A stretch of DNA of 64,000 nucleotides from Colletotrichum lupini (lineage: Eukaryota > Ascomycota > Sordariomycetes > Glomerellales > Glomerellaceae), in the NCBI RefSeq assembly GCF_023278565.1, contig NC_064678.1:3038001-3102000 (forward strand), in the 5' to 3' direction. The notes under the pieces were generated by a model. The model was not told the origin of the DNA. It did not search any database and worked only from the letters and a program-made list of their open reading frames with translations. Positions 49,981 to 61,925 of the stretch are shown one piece after another. Every line of letters starts with the position of its first letter. Position 1 is the stretch's first letter. The position numbers were made by a program, and so were the translations under genes.

Positions 49981-50872
49981 ATTAAAAATATAATATAACC
50001 GTTCGCTAGGTTCTTAATAATATACGCGCAAAGCTTATTAAGTTATTTCTCGCTTAACGGATAAATAGGACTATATAGTAGTTTAATACCCAGAACTAAG
50101 TCGATAGAGTATTCTGCCCCGCTATATAACTACGGTCCCTTTATTAACTACTCGTCGAACGTCTTTATTTTTAATTAAAATTCTAGCGGTAGACCCCCTC
50201 GTAGTTTAGTCTCCGTTACCCCCACAATACTTCTTATAGTAGTAATATATAATATATATACCCTCTTGCGATTTTTAATAATATTACGAGCTATTACCTC
50301 TAGTTCGGCGACCGAGATAGGCTCGTACGATTATATATTCGTTACTATATTAATACGAATACCCTCCTAGCCTATCGATAGTTATAATAATAAGAGGTCT
50401 ACTATTCTTTTATCCTTATTAACTACGGCGAATAGTTACTAAATCTTCTTTAGTTACTTATAGTAGTTAATAAAGAAGAGCGTTAATTAGTAGGCTTTCC
50501 CTTAACCTACGGCTTTACCTTAGAAATCCCTTAACGAGGGAGCTATAATAGTAGCCGGGGTTAACCCTAAGTAGGTTACGAGCCTAGTGCTAATAATATC
50601 TATCTCGGAGTATATATCTATATTAACTTTTACTAGCCTTTTAGTAATACCTCGTAGAACTATTACCCTACCCTTTATAATTATTCCTATCGGTACCCTC
50701 TTAATACTTAGTATAAGCGTATTAGGTATATTACTTATACTTACTCGGTTTTTAACGAGTCGACCTCTATAACTCTTAGCTCGGTAGTAACCCGTTAAAC
50801 GGTTATTAACGTTAGCTTCGATTAGGGGTACGTTAGCTTATTATCGCCCCTACTTCTTAACTTATTCTTTTA

Positions 50873-50914
50873 GTACTTATTAAATATATAGCCTATCTTA
50901 TTATACGTAAAGTA
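50873..50914 (-). pseudogene. Gag CCHC zinc-knuckle relic
   Basis: The 14-residue frame reads YFTYNKIGYIFNKY. The spacing is exactly C-x2-C-x4-H-x4-C with every Cys and His now Tyr. TGC to TAC and CAT to TAT are both RIP-type changes. Confidence 0.7.
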
Positions 50915-52182
50915 CTTAATATTACTACTACGACGCTTTTATAATAGCTTAGTGCGAGTACTCTTATTATACGGCTTTTATAATATTATTCTTAGCGAGT
51001 CCCTAGAGCCTAGCCCCTTAGAGCTCTCCCTACTCTTTTTTTTATAAAAAGGGGATATTTAACGTAATTACTTTAATAACGGATATAGCCTCTTTTTACT
51101 ATCCTTTTATAACTAGTCGCTGCCCTTCTACCGATTTAACGACTATAGTTTATTAGCCTCGTGGGCTATATCGCGTGCTCTCTTAATTAAAACTTTATAA
51201 TAAATTAGATCGTCCTATAACTAAAATAGTAATCTAAAAAAGAACTAGTATACCTCTACTTTCGAATTCTCTATATCTTTTATACTTAGGTTATAATAGA
51301 TTGCTAACTACTTAGTAAGGAACTAAGTAGGGGTCTAGCCCTCCTTTAGCCTTTTCGTCCTTAGCTTTTTATAGTATTCCCGTTCCTAAGTCTCGGGGTC
51401 TACGTACTATTAGTAAATAAACGCTAAGAAGTCGCCCTAAGAGAGGGGATCCTAGAGGCTCTTCTCGTAATTACGTTATTACGTTTATAATAATAAGGAT
51501 ATCTTAAATAGGGCCTATTTAATATACTATTTTATAGTACTTTTTGCGCGAAGCTTATTACTTACCTTTATAGTAATAATCTAGTTTACTACCTAGGTAC
51601 TCGTGGACTCTTCTCCGATCGGTTTATAATTATAAAAAGAAGGCTTTTTATATTCTCATCGACCTAGACGCATTACTAGCCGCTCGGTAAGCTATTAGAC
51701 GAGCTCCTCGTATTAACGCCGTTCTTAGTTTTAATCTTTAATTATTATTTCTATCGTTTTATAAAAATAGGTTATTATTAGGCCTATAGGGTTTACTAAA
51801 CTAGCTATTTTAGTACTACTCGCGCCTTTATACGCACTTTAACCTCGTATATCTGGCGATCGGTTATTAATAAACGCCCCGTTTATAATAAATAGGGTCT
51901 TTAGGGTATTAACGAGGTAACTAGCCCGTAAGGGTAATCTACCCCGATTATCTTTTTTATTTAGCTCTTTTATAAACGCTAGTATTCGGGTAGGACTCGC
52001 CTTATAATAAGCTCGTTCTCCCGGATAGAATAGGGTTAAGTAATCGACTTTAAATAATTATAGCTCGTTAGTACTAATAGCTCTTTACTAATAGCTAAGC
52101 GTCGTTTCGTTAACGTTCCGTTCGTTTTTATAATCTATTATTATTTATACTAATTACTTTATAAAGGTAGAAGCTTTAGAAT
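50915..52182 (-). pseudogene. Upstream gag region of the chromovirus
   Basis: Lies between the 5' LTR and the zinc knuckle in transcription order, where gag capsid sequence is expected. It is too mutated for me to recognise a domain. I could not identify a primer-binding site next to the LTR with confidence. Confidence 0.45.
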
Positions 52183-52369
52183 TATAAGAGATTAGGCTAT
52201 AAGTACTTAACTAGCATTATAATATAGGTATAAATATATTATAAAACTAAAGCTTATAAAGTCCTTCGTAAGGGCTCTACTTCTTAGAAAGTTCTTTTAT
52301 AATAAGATCCGTATACTAGTCGCTAAGTTATCGGCGTCCTATCGCTAGCCGCATCCCGAATCTATTATA
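52183..52369 (-). repeat. Long terminal repeat, 5' copy relative to the element
   Basis: A 187-bp direct repeat of 44307-44496. It starts TATAATAG on the minus strand and ends TCTTATA, where the other copy has TCTTACA. Confidence 0.85.
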
Positions 52370-52374
52370 AAAGG
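52370..52374. repeat. Target-site duplication, right copy (AAAGG)
   Basis: Abuts the right LTR and matches GAAGG at 44302-44306 in four of five bases. The mismatch is a transition of RIP type. Confidence 0.65.
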
Positions 52375-52850
52375 TAACTTTGTTTACCTTATTATTCGCC
52401 TTATTATTAATATTACGTAAGCAAACTATATACTATATTAATCTACGATTTCTGTAGATTATTATAGGTATTGATTATGTAAGTAATACTGCTTATATAA
52501 GCTTACGTGAGCAATGGAAAGTACTGGAAGGTAACTGAATAAGTTAGAATTCTTTCGAGGCGGAATTACGTACTACGATTACGTATTTACTTACGTATAT
52601 GCTTATTAATTATATTATAATTAATAAGTAATGGAATATTTTAGTAGGAGGTTTTTATGCCTATATGTAGGCGTGTATTTACCTACCTAGACCTTTCGTT
52701 AAGTAAGCAACTTCTTATATAGTAATTTAACTATATTACTCTCTTTACTACAAAAACCTCTTTTATATACGCTTATTTCCCCTATATTCATATATTCTTA
52801 CTTCTATATGAATATTTACTTTTTATATTCTTTATAAGAATATCTCGCAT
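52375..52850. other. Less mutated insert between chromovirus and MULE 3' part
   Basis: About 475 bases with clearly more CA and TG than the surrounding DNA, for example around 52480-52550 and 52640-52680. The MULE frame is not recognisable here and resumes only after about 52850. It may be a solo LTR or other short insert added later, but I found no target duplication and cannot name it. Confidence 0.4.
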
Positions 52851-54165
52851 TACCTCGTTAAAGCTATACGTACTAGAGTACTTTATAGTAGTAGTTAATT
52901 ATATTATTAATACTTAGCTTAAGCCGTAATATAAAAAAATCGTACTTACTTAGGTTAACTAAATTAAGTATTTTAGTTACTTAATTATATTAATTATTAA
53001 ATCCTTATACGCGAGTATTAAAGTACGAATTTATTATTATACGGGCGATTTTAAAACCGTATTTAATAAATTAGTTATTTTTTAAATAGGTTAAGTAGCT
53101 ATAATTAGCGCTTACTAAACCCGTCGCTAGGCTAAGGTATTAAGTATTATTACGGGCTTATTTTAAAAAAAGGTCTATATATATATATATTATAATACCC
53201 TTAGGTACCTCTTATAAGAACTCCGTATACTAAGTAAATAATTAAATTTAGGTTTATATAAAAAGCTATTAAAAAAGTATATACCCTACTTAATTCGAAC
53301 TATTTATAAGCTACTTTATTACTACGTCCTTTAATAATATACTAAGGACGGTACCTTAATATTATTAAAAAAGATCTATTTATATTAGTTTTAGTAACGC
53401 TTAGAGCTTATTATTAATAATAATACCTCTACCCCCCTACTTAATCCCCTATAAATCTAAAGTAAGGGTCGCTTATAAAGCTTTATAGCGGGTATTATAA
53501 TAGTTATAGCGGGTATTAGAGCGCTTAAATTAAAAAAACTAGCGGTTAATCTAAGTACATTTTTTTAAATAAGAGCCCTTTATATTTAAGTATAAAGAAG
53601 TTATTAAACGCGCAAAAGTAGTACCTATATTAATATTATTATTATTAATAATACTTTCAGCGCTAAGTAAGGCTACTTCTACTTAACGAGGCCTCGAGAT
53701 TATATATAATTTTAATACGTATAAGCTTAATATAAAGATGTAGTAGAGGTATTAGCGGGTTATTATTAATAAAATAATTAACGTAGTTAATAATAATATA
53801 ATTAATTTTATAAGGGCTCCTCGGTTACTAACGCTTATAAAGTCGTAATCTTAATTAATTAGTAATTTTATATAATTAAATATACTATAAAATCTAGCTA
53901 ATGAGGATTATATTTATAATATTAATCTTATAATAAAAAGTAAAATAAATAGATTTATTAATAAGTACGAGGCTAAAATAGAGTACGAGGCTAAAGTAAA
54001 GAAAGTTATTAAATTACGGGCTATGGGCTATACGAAGTAATTAATAGTTAATTAGGCTAATTTATTAATTAACGTACTTTTTATTAAAATAATTTAATTA
54101 ATTATAAGTTAATTAATAGCCTCTAATTAGCTTAATCTATTCGAATACTAACTACGCAGAGCCTA
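52850..54165 (+). mobile_element. Mutator-like (MULE) transposase relic, 3' part
   Basis: The plus frame reads YIINTxLKPxYKKIVLTxVNQIKYF, then SLYASIKVRIYYYTGDFKTVFNK, where x marks stops. This is the conserved MULE segment with SAHA..K....STGDFKTVF. A degenerate SWIM-like zinc region and a basic NPLQIQSKGR-type stretch follow near 53440-53480. The remaining 600 bases to the block edge are mutated the same way but unidentified. No terminal inverted repeat was found. Confidence 0.7.
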
Positions 54166-55179
54166 GCTTATATATATGCCCGAGACCGGCGGTTATGTAG
54201 CGGCCGTAGCCACAGTTAGGTGTAGAATAGCGGGAGGTGGTGGCAGAATATCATCGCCCAAACTAAAACTCGGAACTTGGAAAGAGCAAGATGAAATGGA
54301 CCTCTTGACTTACCTTACGGATACATCGTACAGATACTTTTGGTCTCAGAAGTCTCGTGGCTGGCCCGTTGGCCGCGTCGTGCGTGCCTGGCTAATTTAC
54401 GCCCATGTCATCCGGCGTCGCCTGGCCCTGGTGCTTCGTCTCCTCCCATCTGGATTGATTTGATTACTGGGTTCGCTTCCCAATCATAGCCATGATCGCT
54501 ACCTACGGATCCCCTCAAGGACGTTGACCAATACGTATCCCATCCCACCCCAATCTAGCTAATCTCATTCAACTGACCAGGGACCCGGCCTTTCCCACCT
54601 CAATTCATGATCATGATCCCATCACAACACTGCATCCCGCAGCTTCCTGCCCATGGCTTACAACAAGCGCACCCAGCAACACACTAATAATACACTTCAC
54701 AACTTCACCTCACGGCATTCGTACACGTATGTGTACACTCATCCATCTGCCCTGCACATGCATCTAGCACGTTGGCCGTCTACTGCACGACAATGATTAG
54801 CTTCTGATGGCTCGTCTCGTCGCATTCGCCAAGTCGAATCCTACGCAATACACACGGCAAGCCGTCATGGACCACCATCTTTTCTCTCTGTCTCCATCGA
54901 CCATCCAGACTGTTCCTCGCGGCTTCCCGCTGCTGCATCCGCTGCACTACCACTGTGATGGTCTCGATGCCCACTTTGATGCTTCTCCTCCTCGTCTCTC
55001 CGTAGTGAACGGATACCTCCCACCCCCGGCTTCTACCCTACCTACCTTAGTGCTGTTCTTCCCATGCTTCTAACCCTTGCCCGTCCCATTTATTTCCATC
55101 CCATCTCAGCCTGTCCCGTGCTCGAATTGACAGAATAGTCTGGCGCCTCGCACCCGGCTTCTTCACTCTGTTTCTTTTT

Positions 55180-55219
55180 GCCTTGCGCCTTGCCTTGCCT
55201 TGCCTTGCCTTGTCTTGTC
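55180..55219. repeat. CCTTG pentanucleotide repeat
   Basis: About seven CCTTG/TCTTG-type units, one reading CCTTGCG, in the leader region of the apsA-like gene. Confidence 0.8.
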
Positions 55220-55590
55220 TCTCTCGACTCGCCTCGTCTTCTCACGGCTTTCTTCTCTCCTTCTCCTCCAGCCCGGTCTTCAGGTGCCGCCATCGTCACG
55301 CCCATTGGCCTCGGATGCAGCAGCCGTTCTGTTCAGTCACCCCGTCTTGTTGGGATACACGTCCTACCACCTGCGCAACCGATCCTCGCGCCCATCTATT
55401 TTGACTTGCCACTTAGCTGTTGGCAGTTGTACATTTATCCTTACACCCGTCCACCGTCCTTAAACTTGCCTTGTTCCTTTTGTCACTGTCACTCTGTCTG
55501 AACCAACCGGTGCGCCTTTACTTTTCTACCCTCGACTTGTTTCCAAAACCTCCCGACAAACTATCGACCGTCCAATACACCTCCCGTCGG

Positions 55591-55716
55591 GTAAGCCTCC
55601 CATATGTCTCAGTCCGTTTGTCGGTGCGGCCGATCGCAGCGGGAGAAGCAGCCTTAGAAGGAAAAGAAGGAGGGAGGTCCGGGACAAGATGCTAACCACA
55701 AAATCTCCCCCACCAG
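55591..55716 (+). other. Probable 5' UTR intron of the apsA-like gene
   Basis: Donor GTAAGC at 55591, branch-like GCTAAC at 55691-55696, and acceptor CACCAG ending at 55716, a spacing of about 20 bases. All three match fungal intron consensus. It lies over 1 kb before the start codon, so it would be in the leader. Confidence 0.45.
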
Positions 55717-56777
55717 AACCACGAAACAAGCCTTCACGCCTTTCTCGTCCGCGCCTCTGCCCGACCGACGTTTCTTCTCCCAACGTCTCGCCTGTTTACA
55801 TCATATCATTAGTACATTGCTCGAGCCTTGTACATACGCCAATCCTTCCTGCTCCTTTTTTCAACTCTTTCGCCTTGGTTGCCGCTCATCCTATCCGGAG
55901 TCGCATTCCATTTCGGCCTTTCACCAAAGTCAATTTACAACGTCATGTCGACTTAGAACGGCTCTTGACCTCATTGCGACTTTGGGCTTGTCATCTGTTC
56001 TTGCGACTGCCGCGCCTCACTCAATCTCTCCTTTTCTCTTTGCGACGTTGATTCCTGGCTTCGAAAGCCAGTCAGTTTCATACCTGGATTTACTACCTAT
56101 ATATCCCAGTTCTTAAGGTGGGAGCCCATCCAAAACCGTTCCCGAACATCCCTCCCCGGCTCATATACACCAATTATACCACCTCGGCCCCGGATAACTT
56201 CATGCTAACTCGTGTCTGGGCTGTCCAGAAACGGCCACTCGAGCGAACCACTCCTTTTTATCGCTCTGATTCTTTTCATCTTTTTGCTTGTTTGGGCTGT
56301 TGCCCATAGCATATCACCTCTGTCTTATTTGACATCACCTTGCTGCGCCCGCGACGCAGCAGCAGTAGCAACAGCCGCAAAATCGCATCGTAAGTTTCAC
56401 CAAGAACATTTCATGCGTATTCCTTGCCGTAGGCCTCGGCCTCGCGCTCCTCCAATGTGCCTCTCCCGTAGCATCGAACACTAACCAAGAGCCAGTGGGG
56501 GTTGAATAGCGTCAATGCACCAGTGATTGCGCGGTCAGACTGCTCCTCTGGCGCCTGTCATTTCCACCGGCAGCAAGGATCCCTGGGCTCAGCTGTGTGC
56601 TTTGATCCCCTACATTTGATTTTCCCCGAAACGGCTGGCGATCCAAGCACATTTGCTCGCTGTAAGCCAACCGACCATAACCTGCATGCTTACACTTCTT
56701 TTTTGAGGGGTTCAATTGAGAACCGTTGCGCCCTTGACACCTCACTGCGAGTCTTTCTTTGTCTCCAGTGAGTCAAG

Positions 56778-59700
56778 ATGGCTGTTTGGGAGACCGAGGA
56801 TGAGTCCAAAGGCAACGCTGCCGTGACGGCGTTGCCAACACCACAGGACACACCTTACAGAACACCATCACGAAGCTCGAGGAAATCCCGACGCTCCGTC
56901 ACCCCGCCGAACGGGAAGAAGAGCCCTTCGCCTCCTCCCGTCCCACAGAACGACAAGGGCTCTAAACGTTCATCCAGAAATATGACCAACGACGATGGCA
57001 TCAGCGTTCTCGACCCACGTCGTTTCACTCCAACCTTACACGCCAATCTCGTAGCCGAGATCCTGAACTTGAGGCGAGATCAGGAAGAAAAGGCGAAGCT
57101 TATCGAGAACCTAGAAGTATCCTTGCACGCCTCCCGCCAGGAGCAGGAGACACTTCAAGAGACAGTAGCCACCACAACAAAACAAAGCCGCTCCCTTCAG
57201 CGTCAACTTGCCCTTCTAGAAGGTGGTACCTCATCAGCACTGGGCGAGCTCGCCCGCGAGAGGGATGAAGCCGTCGACTCCATCACAGAAACGAGAAAGA
57301 GACTCGAATCCGCCCAGAAGAAGATCCGAAGTCAGGAAGAAGACTCTCAGAGGGTTCACGACCTTTGGGCTCAGGACAAGGACTCTTGGGAGGAAGAGAA
57401 GCGCAAGTATGAGCGTAGAGTCCACGTCGCCGAGAGCCGCTTGAAGGTGGTGATAGACGAGGTCGCCGCCTACCAGGCTGCACAAGTTAACGGCAACGGT
57501 AATGACAGCGAGACAGAGGATCAAAACGACGCGGGAAGTGTAAGGACTATGAGCCTGACTAATAGCGTCCGATTTTCCATGCAGCAGAGCCCCGGCAAGG
57601 TCTTCAATGGAAACTCACTGGCGGACGAACTCAACCTCGATGGCGACGACGACTGGCAGACTGACGACGGCGGACGCGAGAGCGCCATGTCCAACTATCG
57701 CCACACACGAACATTCAGCCGCGACAGCATTCTGTCCAAGATTCACCGACGACAACAAAGCATGGAGAGCCCCCAGCGTCCTGGAAGCGTTACTAGACGT
57801 AGACTTTGGATGAACCAGCCCGTCCTGGAGGCCCTGGAAGACGGGATTCAAGAGAACGATGAGGATCTGATGCCGCCTCCACCGCCGCCTGCTCCCAAGG
57901 TCAGCTACACCGACACCGGAATTCAATTTTCACCTCCTCCATCACCGAAGATGGAGCCTGTGAAGCCTTCCACACCGGAACCACCTGCCAAGATCGAAAA
58001 GTTCACCGAAGTCGAGGCCTCCCCAAGAGGCGAGTGGGAAGTTGAGGCCAATCAAAGACGGAAGCGAGTTCACGTTAACCGGCCACTGTCGATCGAGCCG
58101 CGTCCTTTCAACCATATGGTCTCCGCTGGTTCTCAGACTGTCGAGGAGCCTTTGAGCCCCCCGAAGACGCCAAAGTCCCCCTACAGATCTTCCACCCCGC
58201 CTCCTCCGGAAAGTCCGCCCGTGGTGATGGTTTCATCCTCGACTCAGACCGACAAGCCGGTGGAGAGGCCTCAGACACCTCCCGTTCTGCGGCCAGTGCA
58301 AGAATTGACCATCCCATCCATCAGTATCATCCCGCCAACGAGTCGTCCGACTACACCACGCGAACACCGGCTTCCACAATACGTCAAAGACTTTGGATGC
58401 CAAGTATCCATCATTTCCTCAGCTCCCACGAAATCCACTGCTGTTCAGACCGAAGAAATCCTTTCTGACAAGAGGCTGGCGACACTACCTGTCCATCTGC
58501 GGCCTTCAGCTATCACGTCCAGGCCCTCATCGCCCAGCGTCGGTATCGCTACGGCCGTGACGAGTGATGATCCTCGCCATTTTACTCCGGTGCCGGGACA
58601 TCTACCACCGCGAAATCCTCGAAGACTCGCAACAAAGCGCAGCCTATCTGACATGCCTTCGTCACCACCGGTCTCGCCAGTCTTTGGCGAGCAAACCCGC
58701 GACGCCTATCCTGGTAACAATGATGACGGGCCACTTTCGAGAGACGGTGCGCCTATGAGACGACCACACCGTATCAGCAGTCTGTTCGCCGGCTTCCAAG
58801 ATGCCCAGAGCTCCGATGAGGTGGACGAATTTGATGCTGATGTGAGCGACTCTGAGTACCGAACCGCCCTTTCCGCCCCTGGCATGAGAATGACGGACTC
58901 GCGAGCCTCCAACCGCACATCTGTCAGTACCTTTACATCGCCAGAACAAACGAAGAGGTCGGCTCATAGCAGGAACTCCATGCGCCTCGCAAGCGAGAGT
59001 TATGGAGGAAATTTGGAAAGCAGAGAAGCACCCAAGAGGCAGTCTGCTAAGCCCACTACCCGCGGATATGAGAAGTCTACCGCGGGACCTTCGGGCAAGA
59101 ACGTCATGCGGAAGGCTGCTATGATCCAGAGCGGGATTGCCAGCCACCAAGGCCGTCCTAGAAGCCCGAGCGTTCCAGAAACTCGTGCTCCCGACCCTCC
59201 TTTCCCCATCCCTACCAGAGCTAGCTCTCGGCGACCGCCATTCAGTGCCAGTGCTCCGAGCGATGGCCAACGAAGCCCAACCAAGATGGACGCACCGTGG
59301 CATCGCCGAGGCATGGGCCGTAATCACTACCGTGCCGGCAGCATCCATCGTGCCAACAGTATACGTAAGGTGCGATCAGCTGCGGCCCTTCCTCGTAACC
59401 AGAGAAATCGGAAGCAAAGTAGGTCTCCGCCGCCCTTCTCGGAGACGACCGAAGCGCCGGAGAGCCCCAGCTTGCCTCCTCTTCCTTACAACGACATCAC
59501 CAGCCCTCGGTACGATACCGGCTCCAACTACCGGTCCCACAAGTCCAGACTGTCGACAACAACGGCACAGACGGCTACCACCGATGTCAACTCTGTCGGT
59601 GGTGCATCCAACGGCGCATCGCAAGCCACGGGCGTCGTCGATGCCATTGCGCAGACCATGGTCGGTGAATGGATGTTCAAGTACGTCAGGAGACGCAAGT

Positions 59701-60966
59701 CATTTGGCGTGCCTGATAATAGCAAGGATGACTCAAGCAACGACCGCCACAAGCGATGGGTCTGGCTGGCTCCCTATGAGAGAGCTATCCTCTGGAGCAG
59801 CAAGCAACCCTCATCTGGCAGTGCCCTCATGGGTAAGACTGGTCGGAAACGTAAGTACTCTAACTTGAATCAGCGCAAGCCTTGACTAACGTGAAGCAGT
59901 GACGATTCAGTCTGTACTTGATGTGAAGGATGACAACCCCGCCCCGAAGAACCAGGGTGCAGTTTTCAACCGTTCGATTCTCATATTGACTCCGCAAAGA
60001 GCGCTGAAGTTTACGGCTACGTCTTCTGAGAGGCACTACATATGGCTGACGGCTCTTTCATTCCTGGCACACTCGACCCAAGCAATCCCTGAAATCGTCG
60101 CTGCGCCCCAACCTGCGAAACCAACCACGGTACCGGACTTTGAACCACTGCAACCTACCAGGCGACCTGGCATTCGTGATTCCATTCGACTGACAAAGAG
60201 CAAGGCCCCCTCGATGAAGAATCCCGGACCGCGAAGTATTCCAAGTGTGCCCAGCATTCCTAGCATCCCCTCTTCCAGGACAGGCGACGCCTCTGGCTAC
60301 AAACAAACGGAGGCATTCCCGCCCATGCCGATCAACAACAGCAGCAGCAATAACAATAACAATAATCATCAACGTGAGCGCTCTGGAGACGCAGCGGAAC
60401 CACCATTCATCCCTCGGTTCACGGAGCGCTCGAATCAGAACGCGGTCCACGGACGGAAGCGGAGCAACACCGGAGGTCACGTTCCGCCCCCGCTGTCTTT
60501 CCGTGGATTTTCCGGGCCAGGCAGCGTTGGACAGCACAGCTACACCAACAGCAATGCTGGCAACAGCGTTGGCACTGCCGGCTCATCTGATATCTACCAG
60601 TCCCAGCCATCTCAAGGCTCGAGCAGGCAGAGTTGGGGCATGAGTACCGCCGGCTCTCAGCGGACGTCGGAAGCCTCTTCAAGACCCCCAGGTGCCAACT
60701 TCTTCGATGCCATTGGTACCGTGCGCATGGAGGCCTTCATCAGCCCATTAGCCCACTCAGGCTTCGATAGAGACCCTGATGAGTACGAGGAATACGGATA
60801 CCGGGCTCGTAGGCGCAGCAAAGAGCTTCGAAGACGGCAGAGTCGTAGCCGTCACCGTGACAGCTATAGCTCTCGCGGGACGCGCGGCACAGACGGCTAC
60901 CATGGTAGCAGCCGAGCGACCGTGGAAGATGACTACTTCCGAGATGACCCTTTCAAAGGCTTCTAG
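56778..60966 (+). CDS. apsA: ApsA/Num1-like cortical protein with C-terminal PH domain
   Basis: A large cell-cortex protein. ApsA of Aspergillus and Num1 of yeast anchor dynein and mitochondria at the membrane and so position nuclei. Exon 1 is 56778-59850, the intron 59851-59899 (GTAAGT, CTAAC, CAG), exon 2 59900-60966, giving 1379 aa. Residues 1-90 are Ser/Pro/Lys-rich. A coiled coil runs from about 91 to 235. The middle 700 residues are disordered and rich in Pro and Ser, with repeated SxQT segments (AGSQTVEE, SSTQTDKP, AVQTEEIL). The PH domain spans about residues 962-1084 (GEWMFKYVRR .. RWVWLAPYERAILW .. ALKFTATSSERHYIWLTALS) and is split by the intron. It resembles the Mcp5/Num1-type PH domain that binds PI(4,5)P2. 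The tail contains a poly-Asn run and basic-acidic repeats. It is somewhat shorter than Aspergillus ApsA. Start context CAAGATGGC is good. Confidence 0.88.
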
Positions 60967-61925
60967 GTGAGAAGCCGTCAAGTCCTTTACATTGTCCCTT
61001 GTCGCGAAAGGTTCGGATTAGCCGGAGCGCGCGGGATTGCATTCATTCGATACGATACCCATTGTGTACTATTTCTCATGTGTAATCAAGGTGTGGGGTG
61101 GCGAAACAGAACTAGACCCCTGTGCCACGTTGTGGACGGAGTTGGTAGGATAAAAAGGCGATGGCTGCCGTCGGTAGGCCAGGGAGACGTCATCATGCCT
61201 GGTTTGGCCAGAGGGTCGCAAGCTCTGATGGTCTCAGATGCCGTTGGGTGTGTACGATGCTGGTAAGGTTGTCAACAACGTGGTATTGATATTACCTTTG
61301 GTAGTGTAGATAGGTCCTTCAGGACAGACGGCTAGACAATCAAAAACTGTTAAATTTAATGTTCGGTCCTGATGGTGAAGCAAGCTTGATTGCGATGGTG
61401 TGAAAACCTCAGGGGTGAGAAGGTCTGCTTCCTGGCGGCCGTTCGCTGAGCGAGCGGTGCTCGGGCGAAGTCGAATTACGGGCCGCTCTCCGGGGGGCAC
61501 GCACCGACCCCGCACCGCAAGCAGCGAACTTAAACCCCCACCAAGAAATTTCGCCCCTCCATTGCATTCCAAGCTTGGAGCTTCCAGTGACAACACAATT
61601 TCGAAGCTTCACATTTTCACCCATTCGAGACGGCCAATTCGTTTCCCACCTGGTTGGCTCAAGACATCGTCGTCAGCGGAGCACCGGATCGAGCACCGGG
61701 TTTCTTCTGTGAATCACCTCAGACAGGACAGGACTAAATCGCGAATAACCCCCCGCCTCTGGCAAACGTCACATATCGGTTCCCGTGTCGACGGACATAC
61801 CTCGCGAGACACCTCCCTCGCAGAGACCATCTCGTACGAACCTGCTCCGACCGAAAACGAACCGAAACCGAAGCAAACTTGAGGAAATCGGGTGCTCCAC
61901 GAGGAAACAGAGACGAATAAAAGCC
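60967..61925. other. Intergenic region between apsA and the OTU gene
   Basis: Holds the apsA 3' flank and the short promoter of the OTU-domain gene. The open frame of the latter extends upstream to 61785 but only from a GTG, so it is not taken as coding. No other feature is seen. Confidence 0.6.

Larger units (their letters stand above)
44307..52369 (-). mobile_element. Decayed Ty3/Gypsy chromovirus (LTR retrotransposon)
   Basis: An 8.06-kb element bounded by about 190-bp LTRs and a 5-bp target duplication, transcribed on the minus strand. Reading through stops gives, in transcription order, the following: a gag region with a CCHC knuckle (50873-50914); reverse transcriptase (about 49470-49980); RNase H (about 48880-49160); integrase zinc site (about 48060-48176); integrase core (about 47620-47990); GPY/F module (about 47165-47360); and a chromodomain (about 46925-47062). 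The order RT-RH-IN-chromodomain is diagnostic of chromoviruses. About 2.4 kb more than usual separates the chromodomain from the 3' LTR and holds an antisense frame (separate entry). All coding frames are broken; the element is dead. Confidence 0.9.
43030..54165. repeat. AT-rich block mutated by RIP, with nested transposons
   Basis: Over about 11.1 kb the sequence is dominated by TA, TAA and TTA. The dinucleotides CA and TG are almost absent while CG, CC and CT persist. That is the product of C-to-T change at CpA on both strands, the signature of repeat-induced point mutation. Both edges are sharp. TAA and TAG stops stand where Gln or Trp codons are expected. Reading through them reveals a MULE split by a chromovirus (separate entries). 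No intact gene survives. Confidence 0.93.
54166..56777 (+). promoter_or_regulatory. Upstream and leader region of the apsA-like gene
   Basis: Normal composition resumes abruptly at about 54165. No gene is seen. From about 55.0 kb the plus strand is CT-rich, including CCTTG units at 55180-55219, as expected of a fungal promoter and leader. A plausible leader intron is listed separately. A second GTAAGT donor at 56389 could pair with the CTCCAG just before the start codon. Confidence 0.5.

Noticed and set aside
50587..50772. Plus-strand 61-codon hydrophobic frame inside the chromovirus
   Set aside because: Ile/Thr/Leu-rich translation of RIP-mutated DNA antisense to pol, without a continuing frame on either side.
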